A stretch of DNA of 64,000 bases, taken from contig NC_045144.1 in assembly GCF_008831285.2 (NCBI RefSeq), positions 8,843,886 through 8,907,885 of the forward strand. Direction: 5' to 3'. Position 1 is the stretch's first letter; the number at the start of each line of letters is the position of its first letter. The notes below the pieces were generated by a model. The model saw nothing but the letters and a program-made list of their open reading frames with translations, was not told where the DNA came from and made no database searches. The DNA comes from Nymphaea colorata (taxonomy: Eukaryota > Streptophyta > Magnoliopsida > Nymphaeales > Nymphaeaceae). Below are positions 1 through 11,613 of the stretch, one piece after another. A program made the translations under genes and the position numbers.

Positions 1-448
1 CATAGTTATAAATGACGGTATTTTTCAATAAATCAAATTTTTGTTTATATTTTCTAATTTTATCTCATTTATTTTGTTTAGTAAATTTTAAGATTTTTTA
101 AAAATTACCTTATTTTTCTCTTGTTTAAGCTTGCCCAATTATATTCGAGAAAATCCTCATTGTTTAAAATGTAAAAATAATATTTGTGACTTTCCTTATT
201 ACTAGTTCTGCAACAAGCGTGAAGGGCCAAGCTAAACAAGTAAGTTTAACATGCGAAGATTGTATTGTTGCATGGAGTATGATAATTACCCTGATCAAGA
301 GAAGTTTGTGACGTAGCATTGATAATTTGCTTGTTGAAATCTAGAAAGCCATCTATTCTTTTTTATTGTTATTGCTCCAATTGGGTTTTAACTTTTATAT
401 GTCTACAATCACTTAATTACTTTATTTTTTTTCTTCAATGAATGTCAT
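1..448. other. AT-rich flank, no gene seen
   Basis: No coding region is recognisable. Positions about 50-210 resemble positions about 3360-3510 of the 53 kb region (53,360-53,510): both run through a T-rich stretch, a GAGAAAA(T/A)CCTC-like block and end near ATTTGTGACT. They look like two copies of a short dispersed repeat. Confidence 0.4.
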
Positions 449-1146
449 TGTTGAAAAAAACGACCACAACTCATAAATAGGCACTTGTATCCAGTACACA
501 AGTAAAATAAATACTTCTTCCATCTGAGCTCTAAAAATAATATATATACATATATATATTGACGCACAATAATGAAAAAGAAATGAAATGATAATCTCAA
601 GCAAAATAAGAGAGGCGCCATTTTTAACATGAAAAACTTTCTCAAAATGAAAGGTAAAAACCATGGAGTTGAGAGCAACCAAACAACAAATCCATTATGT
701 AATATGAAAGCAGCTACAATAGGGCAATATATAATACCTACAGTTCAAAAGCCTAAGAATAATGAAAATAAAGAAACAATGAAACAAATGACCAGAAAGA
801 GTGAAAGAATATCACCTAATTAAGAGTGATGACCTATCCACAACAAAAAGTCATCTTCCTCTTGCTCTAATCTTTACTAAACAAAGAAAAAGAAATAGAA
901 GAAAAACTCAAACAATATGGAATCATTTCCATTCTCAATCTCTTTTTAATCTCTCTAATGGCTTCCAAAAAGAGTGGAGAACAAGAACTCTCTCTCTTTC
1001 TCTTTCTCTCCTCAAGAACTGCACCCAAAAAATAAAAAGAAACCCCAAATCACACCACATACAAAAAAATAGGCTCATTATTTTCTTTAAGTCTTTATTT
1101 GGAACTTCCACCAAATTTCTTGAAGTTGCTTCGTTTCAATTCTTCA
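449..1146 (-). repeat. 3' LTR of the old copia element
   Basis: Aligns by eye in direct orientation with 7897-9225. The shared blocks include GATAATCTCAAGCAAAATAA, the region around 655-715, and the pyrimidine-rich stretch 900-1010. It begins near TGTTGAAAAAA and ends near CAATTCTTCA, directly before the polypurine tract. Confidence 0.8.
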
Positions 1147-1158
1147 TGTATGAGTAAA

Positions 1159-1180
1159 CTTTCTTCCTCTTTTCCTTTTT
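1159..1180 (-). other. Polypurine tract of old copia
   Basis: A 22-base all-pyrimidine run on the plus strand, so all-purine on the coding strand of the element. It lies immediately inside the 3' LTR, where the plus-strand primer of an LTR retrotransposon is expected. Confidence 0.65.
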
Positions 1181-1429
1181 GATCTGGATCATTCACATGA
1201 AGAGGATCCAACCTAACACATCTCGTGCTCACCTAATGTGTGAAGGATCTTGCCAAACTGGTGATGGTGCCACACACTTTAACACATCATATATCGAAGG
1301 AAACCTTGCATCAATGTGTTTTGATCTTAAAAGGTAGAATTCTTGCCAAAATGAATCATACTTTAATTGTCACAAAACAAAAGATATTTGTTTTAAGTAA
1401 AGTCAAGTTCCTACAAAAATGTTTTCATC

Positions 1430-2560
1430 TGTAACAACTCTTTAATAGCATCTATCACTGCACTAAACCATGCCTCTATTTTAGAAAGTGTCATACACTT
1501 TTAAAGTTTAAACGGGCATGACATTGCACCATCTGATGAAGTAATTAAGTAACCAGATGTGAACTTTTTAGAATCAACATCACCTGCCATACTTGAATAT
1601 GTGTGACCTACTAAAGTAGGTTTTTGTTCACCAAAATAAAAACACATGTTGCTAGTGTCTCCAAGATATCTCAAAATTTATTTCACAACATTCAATGCTC
1701 TTTACCAAGATTTGAGAGAAACCTACTTACAACTCTGAATGCATGAACAATATCTAACTTTATACACACCATAACATACATTAAATTAACAACAACTGAA
1801 GCATATGGACTTTATACATGTCCTCTTTCTCTTCAACTATAAAAATTCTCTACTTCATACTCAACCTAAACTGTGCTCCAAATGAAGTACTTACTGCTAT
1901 ATTGAATTTTTTAGGTACCATTTATATGCACTTTTCTTGTGATAGCTATAATTTCTTTACTTTTCTATCACGAACGATCTTCATACCCAACATTTGATTT
2001 ATAGGTCTCAAGTTTTTCATGGCAAATGTTTTGGCTCACTCTTTCTTCAATTTAGCAATTCTTGAATTATTCTTACCAACAATCATCATGTTATTAACAT
2101 AAAGCAACAAGATAACAAAATCATTATATAAAAATTTCTTAAGAAAAACACAATGGTTTGAAGTAGTCTTTTTCTGTAACAATGCTTCTTCGTAAAAGAT
2201 TTAAGCTTTTTATATCATTATCTATGAGTCTTCTTCAAACCATATAATTTCTTCCTAATCCTATATACATAGTCCTCTTATCTAAATCTTGAAGATCATC
2301 ATGGAGAAAGGTTGTCTTCACAATTATCTACTCAACTTCTCAATTTAGACTTGCTACCAAACTTAAGACACCTCTAATGGAAGACATTTTGAACAATGGG
2401 TGAAAATATTTATTCAAAGTCAATTCACTTTATATTGTGAGTTTGAAGAGCTTTGATCATGTTTTCCTTTAAAAACCTAACGATTCTTCAAAGTTATTTT
2501 ACTTTTAGGCAACTACACAAACTCAAAGGTATAATTGTCATATAAAGACTGCATCTCATC
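1430..2560 (-). pseudogene. Old copia reverse transcriptase and RNase H (degenerate)
   Basis: Minus-strand translation gives, in several frames, recognisable copia RT and RNase H blocks. RT shows a KKLYGLKK block (family YGLKQAPR) near 2225, and YVNNMMIVGKN near 2090 where the family has YVDD. Both catalytic aspartates at that site are now asparagine, through GAT-to-AAT changes. RNase H shows GKEH near 1700 and GDVDSKKFTSGYL near 1540. The frame is broken repeatedly and no ORF over 60 codons covers the domain. In the family this enzyme copies the element RNA into DNA; this copy cannot. Confidence 0.8.
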
Positions 2561-2989
2561 TTCTATGACTTCAATCAACTTCTCTTTTTACACATTTGTA
2601 TAGCTTCTTTATAGCTCTAAGGTTCTCCACCATCTCTCAATAAAATGTACTCATTTGTAGGATACATGTGGATGGTCTTATCTTTTTAATGGATCTATAA
2701 AGGGACTCTGCATTTAAAAAATAACTAAGTTTAAACTATCTACTATCATCCATATCAGACTCAATATTCTGTTGTGGATCTTCAACATCTTCATGTGTGC
2801 CATCTTTAACTGAGTTTTTAAAAGAATATAAAGAAACATGATCAACGTCAACTGCTTTTGCCTTTGCATTGAGATATTTTATCAATTGCTTTATTAATGT
2901 CTTCAATAGTAAAAAACTACACCTTTGTTTTCACAAGTTTCTTCTCAATAAAATCATACAATTTGTACCCAAAATCTTCTTCACCATAT

Positions 2990-3850
2990 CTTAATAAAAA
3001 TATTTACTAACATATTTTTGCTTTCAACTTAGAATTTTCATTATGCACAAATGTTTTGCATCTAAAAACCACATAAATAGTCATATGACACTTTCTTACT
3101 AAACCAAATTATATTTGCAACATGACAATTCAAATAAACATGAGAAAACAAATTAACTATTGCTAAAATAGTATACAAAGTTTCACCCAAAAAAGAATTA
3201 GGTAATTATGCTTCATATAACATACATCTTGCTATCTCAATAAGAGTTTTGTTCATCTTGTGAAGAGTTTTAGGAGTTTTTTTGTGTCATATGTTATGCA
3301 TTATATAGTACTTATTAAAAGGACTCAAATTTTAACCTTCATTATAACTACATATGTATTTCATTTTTCTTTTTTTTTATCTCTCAACAAGAATATGAAA
3401 TTGGTTGTAACATGCCATTGGTGATCGTCATCAAAGTATAGACTCATACTTTTTTTTAATGCTCATCAACGAAACAGACAAAATAAAATGTACCACTATA
3501 TGTATTAACCTTTAATAGACCATAAACACACAAGTGAACAAACTTTAACCATTTCTTCTTCCTAAGCATGTTTAGTGAACCACAAACATATGAGTAAACA
3601 TGCTCTAACAAATCCAAAAACATATGAGTACATCATTCAAACTTTTCTTTCTCTGCTCAAGAAGTAGATTCATTTTAATCAAACAATTAATAAGTTTTTT
3701 ACTCATATGACCCAACCTATTGTTCCACAATTCAGTAGATTTATCATTCTTGTCACATGCACTACATCTTTTGTAATTAATGCTTAAATAACATTTAAGT
3801 TGTCACATTTTTTGCCTCAAGTCATAACAAGTAAGTATCCAGTGAGTTTC
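2990..3850 (-). pseudogene. Old copia integrase (degenerate)
   Basis: The minus strand shows the HHCC region as ELWNNRLGHMSKK near 3700, with one histidine replaced by asparagine. The core start is near 3470-3540 (a YFVCFVDEH-like block), and MNKTLIEIARCMLYEA near 3215-3260 matches the conserved block after the catalytic Glu in copia integrases. Frames are interrupted by stops and indels. Positions 2600-2990, between integrase and RT, correspond to the usual acidic linker. Confidence 0.75.
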
Positions 3851-3852
3851 CA

Positions 3853-4323
3853 CTATCTACCACTGAATGTACTACATAAGCCATCATCATCAAGCTTTTT
3901 AGTTGAAATCAAATTTAAGTATATATTTGGTGTGTATCTGATATCCTTGAGCTTTAGCACAGTTTCATTATTGGTCTGTAAACTTATATCACCAATACCA
4001 ACAACCAGTGACAAACTATCATTACTCATTCTCAATATTATATTGTTACTAGAAATATAGGTAACAAACAAATTTTCATTTGAAGTAGCATGAAAAAAGA
4101 CATCACTATCAATCACTCAATTTGTATCATGGCTTGTCAAGTCCACAACGTCTACATTACAAACAACAACCAAGTTATAACATGTAGCTGTGGTGACACA
4201 ACCACCATTATCTTTATTCTTTTCATTATTTCTTGTTTGCATTCCAAAATTTATTTCTATTTCGGAGTGCTTTAGAACATACAGTTTTATTTTTGAAATA
4301 CGAGAGGATAAGGACTCACCCAT
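3853..4323 (-). pseudogene. Old copia gag C-terminus and protease (degenerate)
   Basis: Two adjoining minus-strand open segments meet at an in-frame stop near 4116. The upstream one ends in DLTSHDTN and the next begins with VIDSDVF, where copia proteases have WVIDSGASFH. The Trp codon is TGA and the catalytic DSG is DSD. Downstream the typical blocks VVGIGDISLQTN, LKDIRYTPNIYLNLIS and KLDDDG are well kept. This part matches the copia pre-integrase and protease region closely. It is a non-functional protease by sequence. Confidence 0.85.
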
Positions 4324-5243
4324 CCGAACGAGGATTGGCCATTGTCGGTGCCTTTACCGGGGTAACCAATTCAAGGGGTATGCTTATTCTTGATGCATTT
4401 CATTTTTACTTAAATATCTTTTTCATTCTAAATGTGGGATGGTGCTTGGAAATAATGTTGAAAATTTGATATTTCAAACTTTTGGATGAAAAAATGTTCA
4501 AGGATCATTTTAGAGTATAAATCATTTTGATTTGGAGATTTTTGAATCAAGAAATCTTTGCAAAATATCATTTGAAAATTTTTGAAAGGTAATATAGTAT
4601 TATAAATATTTTTTAATCAATTTAGTGATCTCTTAAGAACTTAAGTAGGTTTAAAATTTTGCTACAATTACAACTTAACTACAGATCAATCTTATTATGG
4701 TTAAGTTCTTTTAGACAAGTACTTGCCATGATTAGTGGATTGTACAAGTGAATGTATTGGTTTTATATGGTTGAAAGCAAATTATTCATTCATACCATAT
4801 TTATATCAACACATACATTTAGATTTATTTACATACTTGCAATAAATATTTTCATTAAAAAAAGGGATTTGAAAGTAAAATGAAGTTGTAGACCATCAAG
4901 CATGATTCTAATATTAAGTCGTTATTTGAGTTTTGGTCTTAGTGAAGTCGATAAAAAAAATGTTAAAATCTTAGATTTTCGAAAAAAATATTTGAAAGAA
5001 TGGAAAAAATAAAAGGAAAGATTTTAAGCCTAGAGGAATACGAAAAATGAGAAAGAGAACGAGATTTTAGAGAAATATATATACATGTACGTACTTATAT
5101 AAAGATAAGTATATGAACATTTATAAAAAGAGGATATTAACTCGAAAAGAGAGACAGAATATATATATATATATATATATATAAGTTTGTAAAAAGAAGG
5201 TATTAACTTGAAAAAAGAGAAGATTCTAGAGAGAGAAAGTAGA

Positions 5244-5279
<36 letters not shown>

Positions 5280-7205
5280 GAAAATCTATAAAGGAATACG
5301 TTAAATCATATGGAGATGCGGATGAAGAGAGGTGTTCAAGTGCATGTATATACATATAGCATGTATATACGCATATGCATTTCCGGAGATGAACTTGGGC
5401 TCATGTAAGAGCCTAGGCTAAGTGTCCAAGGCCTCAATGAAGATGGTTCTTGTTTTTGAAATTCTTTTGAAAACATGATTTTAAATATTTTCACATAAGC
5501 ATAAAACAATAATCATTTTATCTATTACAAGAAAATTTATTTCTACGACCATTAGATGTGAAAGCACACATGAAATGGAAAGCTAACAACGTAAGAAAGC
5601 TCTCATTGGGATCCCTGACTGGGTGAATTAAAGAAATGTTAAACGTGAGAATGTCATGAAGATGCATTTTAACATGTATACATTCGTATAGAGTTTTTCC
5701 AGGTTGGATAAGTCTTAACATAACAAATCAACATAGTAATAAATAAATCTCAATCCAAGTATCATTCTTACCGTTTGTTCATATATTAATAAGAAAAATA
5801 GTCTATTATCCATGAATATCTTTTCAAACATGAAAATACACACATTTATTAATCAAAGATTTCAATGAAGCATATTTTGAAATGAAATGGATAAATAAAA
5901 TTTATTTTTCCTTGCTCGTACTCTCGACGGACTCAAGAATAGCTCTTGACTCAGGATAAAAGATATTTAGAGCTCTCTTGCACGGCCATAGAGAGATAGC
6001 GAAGTAAAATGAAAAGAAATAAAAATGAGAGGATGATTACATACCTCTAATGAAAGTGATTTTAGAGAATGAACCTTCTTCTCCGGATGGTCCTATAGTT
6101 TTCTCAGGGGAAGCTCCAAAATGTTGAGGATGTCTCTTCAAGAGGTCTTCTCGTGATCTCTCGAAGAGAGAAACTTGAAAACGCTTGCTCTCAAGGTTGG
6201 AGAAGATGGTCCTTTAACCCTGTAAACACCCTTTTGGGGGTGTGCATAAGGCTAATACCTACCCAGCATATAAAAACCACCCCGAAGGGGGTGTTTTTAA
6301 CCAAAAAAGGGGTTTGGCAGCATGCATTGCTCGGCCAGGCACCCGGTAGCATGCAGGGCACGTCTGAGAGGGAGCGAAATGCCCCCTTATTGGTTTGTTG
6401 TGGACCAATAAGGGGTGGCTTTTGTCTCTCTGGTTTTCAAGGGTCCCACACATTAAAAAAAAACAACTTAAAAATTAGTTTTTTAAAAAGCATATTTTAA
6501 AGAGCAAAATGATCTTTTGTTACAAATAGGGCCAACTTCAATTTGATTGATTTCAGACTCATTTTAGTTCTGGATCAGGTTTACTTGGCTGTCAATGCGT
6601 TCTAGCCAATGCCTGAGGATTAGATCAAGGATTAGATGAGTGGTTCAGGCTCAAAACATATTTTTTGCAAAAGTTGAGATGCAAAATAATGGAAATATAT
6701 ATGCATGTGCGCGGTGCTTGAAAGATCTAAATTTGTCATTTTGGTCTGAATTTTGAATTTTGAGTTGAAATTTTTGATTGGATCTAATTTTGATCTGAGA
6801 GCAGCTTTATGGATGTATTTTCGTAGTTTGGACTTAATTTCGTTCGTGGGGTTCAGTTATGAACTTTGGCTTCGTATTTCATTAAAGAGTATATTTTAGG
6901 TATAAGACTTGGATTTGGATATGAATCTTGATCGAAAGTTGGATTTTGGATTTAAATCTTGCATTTGGACTCAGATGTCGGTCTAGAGATATGTTTTGGA
7001 TCGAGTAGTCATGAATTGGACTTGGACATGGATATAGAATCTATCTAAATTAAATTTCGGTTTGGATTTAGAAGTCTGTTTTGAGTTGGGCTTGGGCACA
7101 GGGTACAAAATTAAATCCAAATCATTGTAAACATAGTTGAAATAACAGAGAATCTTGTTTGAGTAAAATGGAATACAGTCTTCGAAAAGAGTTTGGGGTG
7201 ATAAC
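4290..7205. mobile_element. Unclassified ~2.9 kb insertion in gag of old copia
   Basis: The gag zinc-knuckle block is at 7205-7290 and gag C-terminus/protease resumes at ~4320. The 2.9 kb between them has no copia homology, so it is best read as one or more nested insertions. It holds TA and CA/TA microsatellites (5159-5182, 5244-5279), a GC-richer hairpin-rich block (6150-6440), and a G-rich-motif stretch (6870-7100) with repeated GGATTTGGAT-like words. I could not define terminal repeats or a target duplication. A solo LTR is one possibility for part of it. Confidence 0.45.
6215..6425. repeat. Hairpin cluster inside the gag insertion
   Basis: Successive short inverted repeats are visible: ACACCC(TTTT)GGGGGTGT near 6226-6243, CCACCCC(GAAG)GGGGGTG near 6277-6294, and a longer hairpin with 11-bp perfect arms CCCTTATTGGT and ACCAATAAGGG near 6383-6413. 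Such hairpins can lie in LTRs or polyadenylation regions; the role here is unknown. Confidence 0.6.
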
Positions 7206-7884
7206 ACTACTAGTTTCTCTATTTAACTTAAAGCAATATTGCCTGATGTGTCCCTTGTTACCTTAAAAGATGACATTCCATGTTCTTGTATCTTAACCTC
7301 GATTGACTTCAGCTTTAAATGTATTCATCTCCTTGTTCTTAAAACAAACACCTATAATTGTGGAGAGCAATCTTGAAATTTTCTTTTCATTTCTTCATTT
7401 AAAACACAGAACAAGCTCCATAAAAACAACACCATTGAGAGTAGAATTGGCGAGTGGGGTCATAAATATCTCCCATGAGCATGTCAGCAATTGATTAATA
7501 AGCCATTAAAACTCATTCAAGTGACCTGCTATAGATTTTTCTTCCTTATGCTTAAGTTGTATCATTTGTTTAAATGAAAGCAATTTATTGATGTCGATCT
7601 CTAAAGCATACAAATTTTAAGCTTGGACCGCAATGCCTTCACGTGAGTCTCATGTTGAATATATAATAAACATTTTAATCAACAAATTGTTAGTAAAACT
7701 AGACGCTTACTCATGCTCAAATTCTCATTCTTCATCACTTCATTCAGGCTTTTGAGTAGCAAATATCGAAAAAAGCATAGCCTTTACAAACGAAAGATCC
7801 TTCATTTTGTTCTTCTATGAATTATAATTTGTGTTACTCAAATTAATTATATGACTTTTCCTACAATTCATTCTTAAACCAAAA
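7205..7884 (-). pseudogene. Old copia gag with zinc knuckle (degenerate)
   Basis: Starting just inside the PBS, minus-strand translation shows the gag pattern. It includes HLNEF..LINQL near 7520-7560, SWEIFMTPLANSTLNGVV near 7430-7480 (the family motif is SWE...LSNSAPNGIV), and NKGHIRQYCFK preceded by ECH near 7225-7290. The last two are the C-X2-C-X4-H-X4-C nucleocapsid knuckle with one cysteine lost by frameshift. Gag packages element RNA in virus-like particles. The reading frame is broken in several places and coding sequence stops abruptly at the insertion boundary near 7205. Confidence 0.7.
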
Positions 7885-7896
7885 GCTATGATACTA
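7885..7896 (-). other. Primer-binding site of old copia
   Basis: GCTATGATACTA matches 10 of 12 bases of GCTCTGATACCA, the complement form of the initiator tRNA-Met primer site seen intact in two other elements of this window. It lies directly inside the 5' LTR. Confidence 0.65.
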
Positions 7897-9225
7897 TTTA
7901 CGTTTGGAAAAACAACCATAAACTGAATAATTGAACTCACAGTCAAAGACAATGGCTCAGAACAACATGTAAATAAGCGCTTATATCACGTGAAAAAGCA
8001 AAACAAAACTTTTTCCACCCGAGCTCCAAAAATAAAACCTTCTCACCCAAGCGATCTCACAATGTGTGTGTGTGTGTGTGTATATATTGATGTATAATAG
8101 TGAAATAAGTAACAAAATGATAATCTCAAGCAAAATAAAAAAGACACCAATTTTAACGTGAAAACCTCTCCCAAAATGGGAGATAAAAGCCATAGGATTG
8201 AGAGCAACCTAATAACAAATCTACTATGTAACATAAAAACGTCAACTTCAAAAGCCCAAGAGTAACTAAAATAGAGAAACAATGAAGCAAATGAAGAGGA
8301 GAAAGTGAAAGAATCTCACCTAATTGAGGTTCGGCTTGTTTTTGCCCAATTCAAAAAAAAAGGTGTCTGAGTCACCCAAATCGGATCACCGAGTCTGGAT
8401 GGATTGGGTCAGAATCTCTAAGTTAGATTTGAGAGAGGGAGGGAGAGAAAGAAAAAATTGAAAATGAAAGAGAGAGAGAAAAAAAGAGAGTGAGAAAATC
8501 GGGATCTCCCTCTCTCTTTCCCTTTTTCTTGAAAAGGAGAACTTGTATAAGTAAAAGTGAATCTCTCTCTCTCTCTCTCTCTCTCTCTTACTCTCTCTCC
8601 CTCTACCTGGAAAAATGGAGTTTATTTGAATTTCTCTCCCTCTCCTTTGAAAAATGGAGCTCATTATAACACCATTTAATGGTGTCTCAATAGAAAGCTT
8701 ATTATTTTCTTTACAAGTACTTTGAGAACTAACAAAAAAAAGAAAAAAGGTTTTAAATTTCATTTTTAGTAAATGTTGAAAAGTTGTTTAAATTTTTTCT
8801 TCTTTAACTGCTAAAATAAGAGGCGTAACTAGACGATTGGTACTGTGACTCAGTTTGCTGCTGATCCGAGCTCGATTCAAGGGTTTGCCAACTATGCTTC
8901 CCACAACAAAAAGTCTCTCTTACCCTACTGTTCACTAAACAACCAGAAAGAATGGAAGAAAAACCCAAATGATAATGGAATCATTCTCCTTCTCAATCTC
9001 ACTTTTTAATCTCTCTAATGGCTTTGAAAAAAAGTGAATAACAAGAACTCTTTCCCTCTGTCACACATTAAAAAAACACTCACAGAAGAAGAAAGAAGAA
9101 GAAAAAACCCCAAAGCACACCATGCACAAAAAAACTTAGGCTCCCTCTTTTCTTTAAGCCCTTATTTAAAAATTTTCAGATTTAGTTTACCAAATTTCTT
9201 GAAATTGCTCATGCTCAATTCTTCA
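7897..9225 (-). repeat. 5' LTR of old copia, with ~560 bp of extra sequence
   Basis: Positions ~7970-8330 and ~8896-9225 align with 449-1146. Positions ~8331-8895 have no counterpart in the other LTR. They hold GA/CT-rich stretches (TC run at 8561-8589) and a tail near 8822-8885 with TGACTCAG and GCTCGATTCAAGG words that loosely recall tRNA A/B boxes. Either an insertion here or a deletion in the other LTR explains the difference. Confidence 0.7.
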
Positions 9226-9641
9226 AGTAAGGTTGTCCAACCCAACCGTAGTAGATAACTTGATGTTTGGGCATAATAATGGAATATGACCTTGTCAACT
9301 TCTTGTGTTTTAGAATTATCTGGGATACCAAATGAAAGTTGTCACCCAACTCAACTCAGCACTTACCCAATGCTGTAGGATCCATACTTCAATCAAATGT
9401 GATTTAACCCGAACTTGATTTGACTAGTACTATTTGTAGCCCAATTTTCTAATTTTTCATTCTCTTAAGTTTTAACATTTCGATCCGACTTTTTTTTCAT
9501 CCAAATATATTTGGATCCAAATCTAAATTTGCTGTGAAATGGAAGCTTTGGTAGTTTTCATTAAACTTGGATCTAGATACAAATCGATAATAAGTATTAT
9601 TTTAATTGTTGTAAATTGATTTTCAAGAATGGGTCCGATTG

Positions 9642-9702
<61 letters not shown>

Positions 9703-10565
9703 ATGGTCAATGGATTTCAACTTTTGGGTTCAATTTGTTCAAAAGTTTACATATTGAAGTTGTGATATCTGGATTCAGATTCAAGTTGCTTTAAAAATAG
9801 AGATCTTGGGCCTTGTAAATGGATTTCGATACGGATTTCACCTGTTTAGAACTTTGTCATATTTGGGTTTGGAACTAAATTTGATTTGTTTGGAGAATGC
9901 AAGCATTTCGGATATGTTTGTTATTATAAACATATTTGATTCAAATGTGGAGCCAAATTCAGCTTGACCCAGTTACTTAAACATACATAAGTCCAAACAT
10001 TGTTTTTTATATTTTATTGTATAGTTTAAATACATAAGGAAAGATAATTTATGCATCGACAACAATGCTTGAAATACACCAACAGATACGAATATGGGTT
10101 TCATGTTTTTTGATGGCAACCAAGCAATCTAGGTCTGAACTGCTTCAGGTATTGCATGATTATTGTTGCAGATGCATTTGAGTTGCACTACCTATTAGCA
10201 GTTTTGTTGCTTGGTTGTTGTGAATATGGGCCTAGTTTGAGAGAGATATATATATATGTGCACGTATGCATAGTATATTCATGCGTAAACACACATTTTT
10301 TGATCCAGATTTTCGTGTTAGCAAATGGGTATATGTGTTTGTGGACATGTGACTCATAAATTGACTTTGATGGTTATGAATCTCTACTACGTGATTTATT
10401 CTAAGCACGTTATATTTGATATTGATACATGCCGAGCCCATGTTGTGGTGCATCATATGAGCAAAATAGTACACGTGTGGAAAGTATGTTAATTTGTATG
10501 AATGAAACATGAATGGACATAAGGTTTAATATATAATTTGGCCTAACAATACATGATCGGAACTG
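9226..10565. other. Intergenic, AT-rich; no gene seen
   Basis: No coding region recognised. The stretch contains a perfect AT dinucleotide run at 9647-9699, and degenerate GGATTTGGAT/TTCGGATATG-type words around 9480-9960 similar to those of the foldback family described at 11.2 kb. Confidence 0.5.
9647..9699. repeat. (AT)n microsatellite
   Basis: Uninterrupted AT dinucleotides for about 53 bp. Confidence 0.95.
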
Positions 10566-10570
10566 CTCAC

Positions 10571-10751
10571 TATAACAACCCGACCCACTCTCGGGCTCGG
10601 GCCCCTGGTTCAACGGATCCCAACCCACCCCCTATCAGTTTCGGTTTCAATCCTAAAACAATCATCTCATTAATGACCTCCATTTATAAGTCATTGAAGA
10701 TCCCTCACAATCTTCGATACAAGACTAAACTTTTGGGGTTGGGGTGTTACA
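10571..10751 (-). repeat. TRIM 3' LTR
   Basis: Starts TATAACAACCCGACCCACTC and ends GGGGTGTTACA on the plus strand; near-identical to 10828-11018 apart from one indel of about 15-18 bp, a short GGGTT(GGGG) difference near the end and scattered substitutions. Confidence 0.9.
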
Positions 10752-10814
10752 ATCCACCCTTCTTAAGACACACACGTCTGCATGTGTGGGACCCCAGGTT
10801 CGAGTGTTGAAACT

Positions 10815-10826
10815 GCTCTGATACCA
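10815..10826 (-). other. TRIM primer-binding site
   Basis: Perfect GCTCTGATACCA, complementary to the 3' end of initiator tRNA-Met when read on the minus strand; identical to the PBS of the younger copia element at 21909-21920. Confidence 0.9.
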
Positions 10827-10827
10827 C

Positions 10828-11018
10828 TATAACAACCCGACCCACTCCCGGGCTCGGGCCCTTAGTTCCATGGATCCCAACCCGCCCTCTAGCAGTTCCG
10901 GTTCCAATCTTAAAAAGGCTAGGAACCAAAACAATCATCCCATTAATAGCCTCCCTTTATAAGTCATTGAAGATCCCTCACAATCTTCGATACAAGACTA
11001 AACTTCTGGGGTGTTACA
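10828..11018 (-). repeat. TRIM 5' LTR
   Basis: Second direct copy of the TRIM terminal repeat, following the PBS after one C and ending GTGTTACA just before the right CTCAC duplication. Confidence 0.9.
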
Positions 11019-11162
11019 CTCACAGGGCAGAGTGGCGCGATCTTTGGTGACATGAGTAATGTGAAGGGGGTTGCACCGGGCAGGCCAATGCTACGCCATC
11101 CATGTTTTTTTTTGTTTTGCTGCAAGTCTGCATGTGTTTGGAGCACGTTCATTATGGCGTCA

Positions 11163-11613
11163 TTAGGGATCTCAATATATTTGATTTGAATTGGATATCT
11201 GACTGAACTGGTCCAAAAAAATTGGATATGAAAAAAAAATTAATACCTAAGTAAGAGATCAGATCGGGTTCAAATGTATTAAATGGCATCCGATCAGATT
11301 TGGATTCGGATATACATAAATATCCAATCGAATTCGGATGCGGATTCAAGGAGATTTTTAGACAAATATTCTATATCTAATGCAATTAAATTTTGGAAAT
11401 TGGTGAAACTTGGCTCAAAATTATTTGGATGGAAATATAAAAATTAGATTCGGATTGTAAAATCGGATTTTGGATTCGGATTGGGCTATGACTTTTTTTT
11501 TATTTAAATTCTTCGAATTCGAATCCGAATATGTAAATATCCGAAATATCCGAAAAAAGCAGATACGATTAAGGATATTTCCGATGCGAATTCAATCCGT
11601 TGACATCCCTAAA
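11163..11613. mobile_element. Foldback/MITE-like element, copy 1
   Basis: Begins TTAGGGATCTCAA and ends TTGACATCCCTAA, so the two ends are inverted repeats with one mismatch in 13. The interior is filled with GGATTCGGAT/ATCCGAATTC words on both strands, giving strong self-complementarity. No coding region. Related sequence lies at 38,550-38,865, 39,587-40,040 and 44,783-45,110. I could not find a clear target duplication, so superfamily is open. Confidence 0.65.

Larger units (their letters stand above)
449..9225 (-). mobile_element. Old, decayed Ty1/copia LTR retrotransposon
   Basis: Two direct repeats of ~700 bp (about 449-1146 and 7897-9225, the second carrying extra sequence) flank a minus-strand copia interior. 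In element order one sees a degenerate PBS (7885-7896), gag with a zinc knuckle (to ~7205), a large insertion (~4290-7205), the end of gag and protease (~3853-4323), integrase (~3050-3790), RT (~1640-2560), RNase H (~1430-1640) and a purine tract on the minus strand (1159-1180). The order PR-IN-RT-RH is diagnostic of Ty1/copia. The LTRs are strongly diverged with many indels, no clear target duplication was found, and every domain has stops or frameshifts. It is therefore an ancient, inactive copy. Outer boundaries are good to about 10 bp. Confidence 0.85.
10571..11018 (-). mobile_element. TRIM retrotransposon, complete with TSD
   Basis: Two direct ~185 bp repeats (10571-10751 and 10828-11018) flank a 76-bp interior, and the 448-bp whole is bordered by a perfect 5-bp target duplication, CTCAC (10566-10570 and 11019-11023). 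The interior carries a perfect tRNA-Met PBS (GCTCTGATACCA on the plus strand, 10815-10826) one base from the right repeat. It also has a purine-rich AAGGGTGGATT stretch on the minus strand next to the left repeat. Size, LTR length and lack of coding capacity match terminal-repeat retrotransposons in miniature. On the minus strand it starts TGTAACACCCC. It must have moved with proteins supplied in trans. The right LTR has an extra block GGCTAGGAACC absent from the left. Confidence 0.92.

Noticed and set aside
8822-8885. Possible SINE head with GCTCGATTCAAGG
   Set aside because: A-box match is poor and no poly-A tail or target duplication could be defined.
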